From assembly GCA_946626345.1 (NCBI GenBank), contig CAMOUB010000002.1, forward strand, positions 1 through 45,109: a DNA stretch of 45,109 nucleotides, given 5' to 3'. This DNA is from an uncultured Caryophanales bacterium (GTDB taxonomy: Bacteria; Bacillota_I; Bacilli_A; Acholeplasmatales; Anaeroplasmataceae). Of the stretch, positions 38,619 to 45,109 are shown in pieces. Within the stretch, counting starts at the first letter, position 1. Each line of letters starts with the position of its first letter. The position numbers were made by a program, and so were the translations under genes. The notes under the pieces were generated by a model. The model saw only the letters and a program-made list of their open reading frames with translations, was not told where the DNA came from and ran no database searches.

Positions 38619-39662
38619 TTATAGTTTATTATATTTAATTAGCTCTAATGCCTCAGACAATCTTTTCTTCTGATTCGGATTAACTAAATCAGATTGCCAC
38701 AAATTATAATACTCTTTTTTTTCTAGCCACATATATTCAGAAGTTTCTTCTTTTTGAAGTGATATTGAATCAAGATTACAATTAGTTTTTCCATAATATA
38801 TAAAATAAATACAATTAAATACTTTTTTATGATAAATATATAAGAATGTTAAATCTATATCAGAAATACCTGTTTCTTCTAATACCTCTCTTTTTGCAGA
38901 TTCTTCTTCTAATTCCTTATATCTTATAGCTCCACCTGTAGTTTCTAGCATATTAGGGAATGTTTCTTTATTTCTATCTCTTCTTGTTACTAAATATTTA
39001 TCATATTTTTCATTATAAATAATTATATCTACAACGCCTCTTACAAGCCCATTTTTTATATTTTCCCCTCTATAAATAAATCTATCTATTCTATTTAAAT
39101 TAATGTCATATGCTTGAATTTTTTCAACCATATTTAAATAATCTTTTCTTAATAAAATAAATGAATGACTTTCATGTCCATTAAATATAATATTATTTTC
39201 TATATTAAAATGATTTTTTATAAATACTCTTTTAGATCTTAAATTATCTAAGCTACATGACCCTGCTAAATAATCAAGCTTTAAATCTAATAATAAAAAT
39301 CTAACCATTTCCTTTATAGCTTCAGTCATTATACCTAAATTCCAATAATCTTTTGATAACACAAAGCCTAACTCATAGCCCTTTAAATTTTTTATTTTAT
39401 CATTATCAAATCTAACATCTTCAAGTCCAATAGAACCAATTACCTTATTATTTTCTTTATATACAATAGCGAAAGTTTTTCCTCTATCAATAAAATGCTT
39501 TAGAATCTCTTTTGAAACTGAAATTGATTCATGATGAGGCCATCCTGCCATTTCACCTACACCTGGTTCTTTTGCGTATTCATAAAAATCAGATAAATCT
39601 GATTCTTTAAATAATCTTAAATCTAATCTTGAGGTATGTAATATTAATCTATTAAAGTTCAT
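38619..39662 (-). CDS. GNAT acetyltransferase - Nudix hydrolase fusion
   Basis: N-term GNAT (LILHTSRLDLRLFKESDLSDFYEYA...GYELGFVLSKDYWNLGIMTEAIKEM). C-term Nudix box GGAIRYKELEEESAKREVLEETGI. Confidence 0.85.
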   Translation of the reverse strand: MNFNRLILHTSRLDLRLFKESDLSDFYEYAKEPGVGEMAGWPHHESISVSKEILKHFIDRGKTFAIVYKENNKVIGSIGLEDVRFDNDKIKNLKGYELGFVLSKDYWNLGIMTEAIKEMVRFLLLDLKLDYLAGSCSLDNLRSKRVFIKNHFNIENNIIFNGHESHSFILLRKDYLNMVEKIQAYDINLNRIDRFIYRGENIKNGLVRGVVDIIIYNEKYDKYLVTRRDRNKETFPNMLETTGGAIRYKELEEESAKREVLEETGISDIDLTFLYIYHKKVFNCIYFIYYGKTNCNLDSISLQKEETSEYMWLEKKEYYNLWQSDLVNPNQKKRLSEALELIKYNKL

Positions 39663-39665
39663 AAT

Positions 39666-41405
39666 TTATTCCTCATAATTCTGTTTCATTTCTAAAAGAA
39701 TAAAATATCTTTCCATTTTCGTATCATATTCTTTTTCTAATTTATCTATTTCTTCTTGTATATCCATAAGCTTAACGTAATCATATTTTGGATTTTTAAT
39801 ATCTTCCTTTAATTTTTTAAGTTTATCCTCTAATAAAGGTAAATCTAGCTCAATACTATTTAATTCTTGTTTAATCGCTTGAGGTAATCTATTTCTTTTT
39901 CTATTATATTCTACTTTTTCTTTAGTAGCTTCTAACTTTATATTAGTTTCTAAATATTTTGAAAATGAATCAAGTGATTCTTTGATTGAATTATTTTCAA
40001 AGCATAATAATTTATTACATATTTTATCTAAAAAATATCTATCATGAGATACAACCATTATAGGTCCTTTAAATGATAAAAGATAATCTTCTAATAATTC
40101 TAATGTATAAATATCTAGGTCATTTGTAGGCTCATCAAATAATAACATATTAGGATTAGATATTAATACCTTTACAAGCTGTAATCTTCTTTTTTCTCCA
40201 CCTGATAGCATTTTTACTTTACTATATTGTAAATTAGAATCAAATAAGAATCTTTCAAGTAAATCTGAAGCACTAATAGTGCCATCTAATGTTTCAATAT
40301 TTGATTTATAATCCTTTATATAATCTATTACTCTAATTTCAGGATCAATTAATTCTAAGTGTTGACTAAAGTATCCAATTTTTATTGTCTCACCCTTTAT
40401 TACTTCTCCAGAATCAGGTATAACTTCTCCCATTAATATTTTAAATAATGTAGTTTTACCTGCCCCATTATCTCCAACTACACCTATAATATCATCCTTA
40501 TTTAAATCAAAAGAGAAATTAGAAAATAATACATTTCCATCATAAGCTTTAGATATATTTTTAAGTGATATTAATTTTTTACCTAATCTAGTTGAAATAG
40601 AATTTAATTCCATTTCCTTATGCTCATTAAATTCTATTTTAGATAATTCTTTAAATTTCTCTATTCTACTTTTACTTTTAGTTCTTCTTGCCTCAACACC
40701 ACGGCTCATCCATTCAGCTTCTGATTTTAAAATGGATTTTAATCTTTTTTGTGCTTGTTTTTCTTGTTCTAGCCTTTCTGATTTTAATTCTAAAAATTTA
40801 TCATAATTAGCTTCATATAAATATGTTTTACCAAAATCTAATTCAAGCATTTTATTACATACGCGTTGCAAAAAATATCTATCATGTGTAACCATAAAAA
40901 TACCTTTTTTAAATTTAATTAGATATTTTTCTAACCACGTAATTAATTCATTATCTAAATGGTTTGTTGGTTCATCTAATATTAAAAAATCACAAGGTGT
41001 TACAAGTACCTTAGCTAGGGCAACTCTTTTTAGTTGTCCTCCTGAAAAATTAGCAGTTGTAATACTAGAATCATAAAATCCCATTTTAGATAATATAGAA
41101 TTTGCTTCATATTCTAATATTGGATTACTAGTAGTAGAATCTTTCATAATTATATCTAAAAGACTTAATTTAGGGTCAAATTTAGGGTCTTGTTCTAAAT
41201 AATTAATACGACATCCACCTGATATAATAATTTCTCCACTATTTGGTTTTTCAATTCCACATATTAATTTTAATATTGTTGATTTACCTGTACCATTAAT
41301 ACCTACTACTCCTACCTTGTAAGAATCTGTAATAGAAAATGAGGCACAATCTAATATCTTTCTTTCTATATATTTAAATGATACATTATTAAAAGTTATA
41401 TTCAT
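39666..41405 (-). CDS. ABC-F family ATP-binding protein
   Basis: Two ABC domains: GINGTGKST / NFSGGQLKRVALAKVL / LILDEPTNHLD and GDNGAGKTT / LSGGEKRRLQLVKVL / LLFDEPTNDLD. Internal linker present. Confidence 0.95.
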   Translation of the reverse strand: MNITFNNVSFKYIERKILDCASFSITDSYKVGVVGINGTGKSTILKLICGIEKPNSGEIIISGGCRINYLEQDPKFDPKLSLLDIIMKDSTTSNPILEYEANSILSKMGFYDSSITTANFSGGQLKRVALAKVLVTPCDFLILDEPTNHLDNELITWLEKYLIKFKKGIFMVTHDRYFLQRVCNKMLELDFGKTYLYEANYDKFLELKSERLEQEKQAQKRLKSILKSEAEWMSRGVEARRTKSKSRIEKFKELSKIEFNEHKEMELNSISTRLGKKLISLKNISKAYDGNVLFSNFSFDLNKDDIIGVVGDNGAGKTTLFKILMGEVIPDSGEVIKGETIKIGYFSQHLELIDPEIRVIDYIKDYKSNIETLDGTISASDLLERFLFDSNLQYSKVKMLSGGEKRRLQLVKVLISNPNMLLFDEPTNDLDIYTLELLEDYLLSFKGPIMVVSHDRYFLDKICNKLLCFENNSIKESLDSFSKYLETNIKLEATKEKVEYNRKRNRLPQAIKQELNSIELDLPLLEDKLKKLKEDIKNPKYDYVKLMDIQEEIDKLEKEYDTKMERYFILLEMKQNYEE

Positions 41406-41468
41406 AAAATCATCCCATTCTTTTTTATTATATCATAAATGATATAAATTAAGACTTTTATGAATAAA

Positions 41469-42062
41469 TTATTTTAAACCATCTATTATTTCTATTAATT
41501 TATTAGCTATTGCTAGATGTCCTTCTATATTTAAATGTTCTCCATCTATTCCAGGATATGCTATTTCTTTAGCATCAAAAAATAATGCATTATATTTTTT
41601 AGCTAATTGCTCATAAGCTTTATATGAATTTAATGATAATAAATAAGAATTATAATTAAAATTATCATCTAATTTAGCAATATCTTTGCTTAAAGCAATG
41701 GGAGATATAATTAATAATTTTTTTATTATATTAGATTCAATTATTACATTTAATAATTTATCCATTGATGATTTAACTTGATCTAAATTTGATGCATTAT
41801 TAATCTTATAATCATTTGTACCAAGCATAATAATAAATAAATCTATATTATCATATTTATCTAATGTTTCTTTTATATTATCTATAGCCTTTCTATTTTC
41901 TCTAGGATCATTATAAATAGTAGTTCTTCCTACTAATCCCTCTTCATAGATATTATAATTTTTATATTTATTTTTTAAGATATTAGAAAATCTATTCTCA
42001 TATCTTTTTCCATCAGGACTATATCCATATGTGTTAGAATCACCGTATAATACAATATTCAT
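41469..42062 (-). CDS. SGNH/GDSL-type hydrolase
   Basis: NIVLYGDSNTYGYSPDGKRYENRF; LFIIMLGTNDYK; DGEHLNIEGH. Confidence 0.9.
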   Translation of the reverse strand: MNIVLYGDSNTYGYSPDGKRYENRFSNILKNKYKNYNIYEEGLVGRTTIYNDPRENRKAIDNIKETLDKYDNIDLFIIMLGTNDYKINNASNLDQVKSSMDKLLNVIIESNIIKKLLIISPIALSKDIAKLDDNFNYNSYLLSLNSYKAYEQLAKKYNALFFDAKEIAYPGIDGEHLNIEGHLAIANKLIEIIDGLK

Positions 42063-42236
42063 AATTATGCCTCCTACTTTTTGACATTATTATAATATCA
42101 TAATCCTACTATGTCAATGGGTTTAGTATGATTTAAAAATAAAATAAATATAGGATGAGTATAACTCATCCTACTATAACCACTTAAAATTATTTATACC
42201 AGCACCTATTTCAAAATGAAATTTAGCAATACATAA

Positions 42237-42629
42237 TTAAAATTTTTCTGTAATTGGCTTATCTGTAAATGAATAAATTGTAGATGTTGCATCTGATAGG
42301 TAATAGATAACCATATTAGAATCTAATTCATTATACATACCTCTTAAACTTGAATTATTATCTAGCATAGATTTTTTAGCTTCTATAGATTCATCTTTAA
42401 CTAATTTAGTTTTAATTCTTATCCAATTTCCATTTAATATGGCAGATATTGCCACATTATTATTAGCATCAATTTGTTTAGCTACATCCTTTTTAGCACC
42501 AGTAATAATATATAATTTATCATTATATACATTAATCGCACCAAATGGTCTTACTTCAGGAGTATTACCATTAATTGTTGCTACAAAAAATACCTTTGCA
42601 TCATTTAAAAATTTAATTGTCTTTTCCAT
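42237..42629 (-). CDS. Pyridoxamine 5'-phosphate oxidase family protein
   Basis: FFVATINGNTPEVRPFGAINVYNDKLYIITGAKKDVAKQIDANNNVAISAI. Confidence 0.88.
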   Translation of the reverse strand: MEKTIKFLNDAKVFFVATINGNTPEVRPFGAINVYNDKLYIITGAKKDVAKQIDANNNVAISAILNGNWIRIKTKLVKDESIEAKKSMLDNNSSLRGMYNELDSNMVIYYLSDATSTIYSFTDKPITEKF

Positions 42630-42715
42630 AAAAATCCTTCCTATACTTTTCTAATATTTCTTTTGCAAATATACTTGTTTCAATTTGACAGTGTACGCAA
42701 TAACTAATACAATTT

Positions 42716-42785
42716 GCGTACCCCTTCTTGAAAAGTGCGTACCCCTAAGGCATTTGCGTACCCTTAGTGTGTTTTGCGTACCCCT
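42716..42785. repeat. Four direct repeats GCGTACCCCT at ~20-bp spacing
   Basis: GCGTACCCCT at 42716, 42737 and 42776, GCGTACCCTT at 42756; partial inverted GTGTACGCAA at 42691. Confidence 0.9.
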
Positions 42786-44059
42786 ACTTTAATTGTACAA
42801 AGCTTACCCTTAAGCTCATAACCTATCTTTTCATAACAAGCATTAGAAGCTTTATAATCAGCATTAGTATAAAGCATTGGCGTATATCCATTATCTAGTG
42901 CTATTTTAGTAACTTCATACACTAAATTAGCTGCATATTGTCTTCTTCTATACTCTTCTTTTGTATAAACTAAATTAATTGATGCAAGATGTTCATTAGG
43001 ACCATATTTACATGAAGCAACTACATTATCGTTTTTATCCTTCCATAAATAAGTATATCCTTCTTCTATATATTTTTTTGCATCTAATATATAATCTTCC
43101 TTTTTCTTTTTATCAATTCCAATTGATTCATAAAATTCATATATTATATTAGATAATTCATCTAAATCAGATATATCACATTTATGAATATAACCATCAC
43201 ATACTAGAGGTTTAATTGGTTTTTTGCAGTCATAAGCAAACATATTAATCAGAATAGATAAATTAATATTATTCTCTAATGCTTTTTTATTTAAATATTT
43301 ATATAATTCATATTTTATATTAAAGTTATGTTTTCCATTTAATAAGTCTTCAGATATCAATAATTCATATATTTTATCTTTAATATTTTTATTTATATTA
43401 TCTTTTGTCCAAATCCAAATTGGATGAATATCATCAACATAACATATTATAAAATTTTTATGATCAGTATAAATCATTTTGCAATTACCATACATTACTT
43501 TGCCTAATACAAAAAATGTATATTTATCATTGCTTAATAGTTTTATATCATCTTTATTAATACAATTATCAATTTTATTTTGTTCCCTGATTTTTCTTAA
43601 AATATCAACACCTCTTTTAATATTATCTTCGCTATTAAAAGAGATTTTTTTTGCTTCTAGCATTCTTTCTATCGCTTGAAGAATATCTAAAGTGTGATAT
43701 GGTTCATATAAAGAGATTAATTCTTTTAATGGTAATAATTTGTATGCTTGTTTAGATGATATTTCATAAGTATATGAAAAGCATCTATATAAATATCCAG
43801 CCCAATACATCGAATTATGATTATATTTTATAGATCCATATGTTGTCTTACCATATTGATTATCCAATTCAATAAATATATCTTCTATTGTTTTACTATC
43901 ATCCAAAAAAGAATAGTCATCTAATTGTTTAACTATTTTAGAATTCATATACCTTCTAACAAATACTTCAGAACTCATTTCAAGTTTTTTTACTGATAAT
44001 TCAAATAATTCAGCTTGAATATCAGCTAATCTTTTACATTCTCTATCCAATTCTTTCAT
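42764..44059 (-). CDS. Antitoxin-like domain fused to GNAT N-acetyltransferase
   Basis: N-term ADIQAELFELSVKKLEMSSEVFVRRYMNSKIVKQLDD...MYWAGYLYRCFSYTYEISSKQAYKLLP resembles antitoxins encoded beside DUF3990 toxins. C-term GNAT: VVASCKYGPNEHLASINLVYTKEEYRRRQYAANLVYEVTKIALDNGYTPMLYTNADYKASNACYEKIGYEL. Confidence 0.75.
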   Translation of the reverse strand: MKELDRECKRLADIQAELFELSVKKLEMSSEVFVRRYMNSKIVKQLDDYSFLDDSKTIEDIFIELDNQYGKTTYGSIKYNHNSMYWAGYLYRCFSYTYEISSKQAYKLLPLKELISLYEPYHTLDILQAIERMLEAKKISFNSEDNIKRGVDILRKIREQNKIDNCINKDDIKLLSNDKYTFFVLGKVMYGNCKMIYTDHKNFIICYVDDIHPIWIWTKDNINKNIKDKIYELLISEDLLNGKHNFNIKYELYKYLNKKALENNINLSILINMFAYDCKKPIKPLVCDGYIHKCDISDLDELSNIIYEFYESIGIDKKKKEDYILDAKKYIEEGYTYLWKDKNDNVVASCKYGPNEHLASINLVYTKEEYRRRQYAANLVYEVTKIALDNGYTPMLYTNADYKASNACYEKIGYELKGKLCTIKVGVRKTH

Positions 44060-44916
44060 TTTAGAATCTCCTCAATATATTTACCTTCTCTTTTATATTT
44101 AATTAATGCAAATTTTACTTTATTATCTGAATCATTGACATCTTCTTCTTTTTGTTTATAATAAAATTCTCTTTCGGCTTTAGCTATATAGCATCTTTCA
44201 AGAATACTAATCTTACTTGTTGCCTTTTCAGTTAAAAAAACATATTGATTACCTAAATTAGTTGCAGCCAAACAATGCTTGCATTGTTCATCAGTTATTT
44301 CGCCATCAATAAATCTGTCAATTATTCTAAACATTCTATTATCAGCAATAGGCGCAATGACATAATCTGATTTCTTTACTTTTTCTATGATATTTTTAAT
44401 AATTTCATTATCTTCATATTCCTTTAATTTGCCTCTAAAATATGCAACCGCAAGCATCCACTCTTGATTAACATCAAAGAATTCACACTTTAAATCTTTA
44501 TTATCAAATTTCAAAATATATATTGATGAATCTTGGAATCTAGAGACAAATGATGTTGTTTGCTCGATAGACTCACCGCAATAAAATCCATTACCAAAAT
44601 CATTATTTGCTCTACCATAATTAGGTGATATTTCACCTTCTATTATATTTTTAGAACCATGAAATATAATTTTTGATTTAGGATTTTCTTCTTTATACAT
44701 CATTTCTTTAATTTTATTTATTTTAATTCCTTTTTTATACGCATAATTATATATTTTTTCTAAAGTTTCGTTAGTAGGATAATTTTCATCATTTTCAATT
44801 CGTGTAATTGTTTTTTTATCAATATCTATAGATAAAGACATTTCTTCTTGACTTAATTCAAACATTTCACGTATTAACTTTAAATCTTCATTAATTCTGT
44901 ATTTCATTTCGATCAT
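44056..44916 (-). CDS. XRE-HTH / DUF3990 (ADP-ribosyltransferase-like) putative toxin
   Basis: N-term HTH LKLIREMFELSQEEMSLSIDIDKKTITRIENDENYPT. Then DUF3990-type IIFHGSKNIIEGEISPNYGRANNDFGNGFYCGESIEQTTSFVSRFQDSSIYILKFD. ATGA overlap with the downstream gene. Confidence 0.8.
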   Translation of the reverse strand: MIEMKYRINEDLKLIREMFELSQEEMSLSIDIDKKTITRIENDENYPTNETLEKIYNYAYKKGIKINKIKEMMYKEENPKSKIIFHGSKNIIEGEISPNYGRANNDFGNGFYCGESIEQTTSFVSRFQDSSIYILKFDNKDLKCEFFDVNQEWMLAVAYFRGKLKEYEDNEIIKNIIEKVKKSDYVIAPIADNRMFRIIDRFIDGEITDEQCKHCLAATNLGNQYVFLTEKATSKISILERCYIAKAEREFYYKQKEEDVNDSDNKVKFALIKYKREGKYIEEILK

Positions 44917-44953
44917 CCTTTCAATTTACAACATAATTATACCATATGCCACC

Positions 44954-44996
44954 AACAAGTTCAACAACTTGTTAGAGTCACTTGTCCCTAACAAGT
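44954..44996. promoter_or_regulatory. Two palindromic operators overlapping the TA promoter
   Basis: AACAAGTT-CAAC-AACTTGTT (44954-44973) and ACTTGT-CCCTA-ACAAGT (44980-44996). Minus-strand TTGAAC, 17 bp, TATAAT promoter overlaps the first. Confidence 0.7.
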
Positions 44997-45012
44997 TTAA
45001 AAAGAAAAAGAA

Positions 45013-45043
45013 AAAGGCTTGATACGATATTGTATCAAACCTA
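45013..45043 (-). terminator. tRNA-Leu terminator
   Basis: GGTTTGATACAATATCGTATCAAGCCTTTTTC (minus strand). Confidence 0.75.
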
Positions 45044-45055
45044 TTAAATCAAATC

Positions 45056-45109
45056 TGGTGCCCGAAACAGGACTTGAACCTGCACTCTTGTGGAACTAGA
45101 TTCTAAGTC
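45056..45109 (-). tRNA. Partial tRNA-Leu (TAG), truncated by window edge
   Basis: Minus: GACTTAGAATCTAGTTCCACAAGAGTGCAGGTTCAAGTCCTGTTTCGGGCACCA. Loop CTTAGAA, class II variable arm, encoded CCA. Confidence 0.85.

Noticed and set aside
42174-42236. In-frame sequence after the PPOX stop (…*LCIAKFHFEIGAGINNFKWL*) as readthrough extension
   Set aside because: The preceding stop fits a normal family C-terminus (…PITEKF); 21 open codons in this AT-rich DNA is not strong evidence.
42691-42785. GCGTACCCCT array as a CRISPR
   Set aside because: Repeat unit is only ~10-12 bp with ~9-10 bp gaps, and there are no cas genes.

Overview
The window is an AT-rich, low-GC Gram-positive-type chromosome segment (Firmicutes/Mollicutes-like). 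Most genes are on the minus strand.

Ordinary genes: an ECF sigma factor with its putative anti-sigma partner; a transglutaminase-like lipoprotein; pepT; pyridoxal kinase; bioY; tRNA-His, tRNA-Trp and a partial tRNA-Leu; a TetR / GPH symporter / GH36 alpha-galactosidase / GT-B-like protein / galK operon; a diacylglycerol kinase; Trk/Ktr K+ uptake; DegV; ABC-F; an SGNH hydrolase.

Accessory and notable content:
(1) A 1065-aa protein with nine Sel1-like repeats, a TIR-like domain and a NACHT/STAND NTPase. It looks like an NLR-type immune protein with an inverted layout. It sits between ~64-bp direct repeats, and the larger segment around it is bracketed by a response-regulator N-terminal fragment and a GGDEF C-terminal fragment on the same strand and in the same order.
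(2) A 1257-bp remnant element in tRNA-Trp, delimited by exact 45-bp direct repeats. It has no integrase and separates the tRNA from its probable original terminator.
(3) An XRE-DUF3990 (ADP-ribosyltransferase-like) toxin, translationally coupled to an antitoxin-like domain fused to a GNAT acetyltransferase. It has palindromic operators over its promoter and a four-copy GCGTACCCCT array running into its 3' end.
(4) A 1996-aa CvpA-like membrane-anchored protein with about 14 degenerate repeat modules and a higher-order repeat.
(5) Perfect or near-perfect CcpA cre sites, including two next to orphan promoter-terminator units that may encode small RNAs.

All functional calls come from reading the sequence by eye. 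No database search was run.
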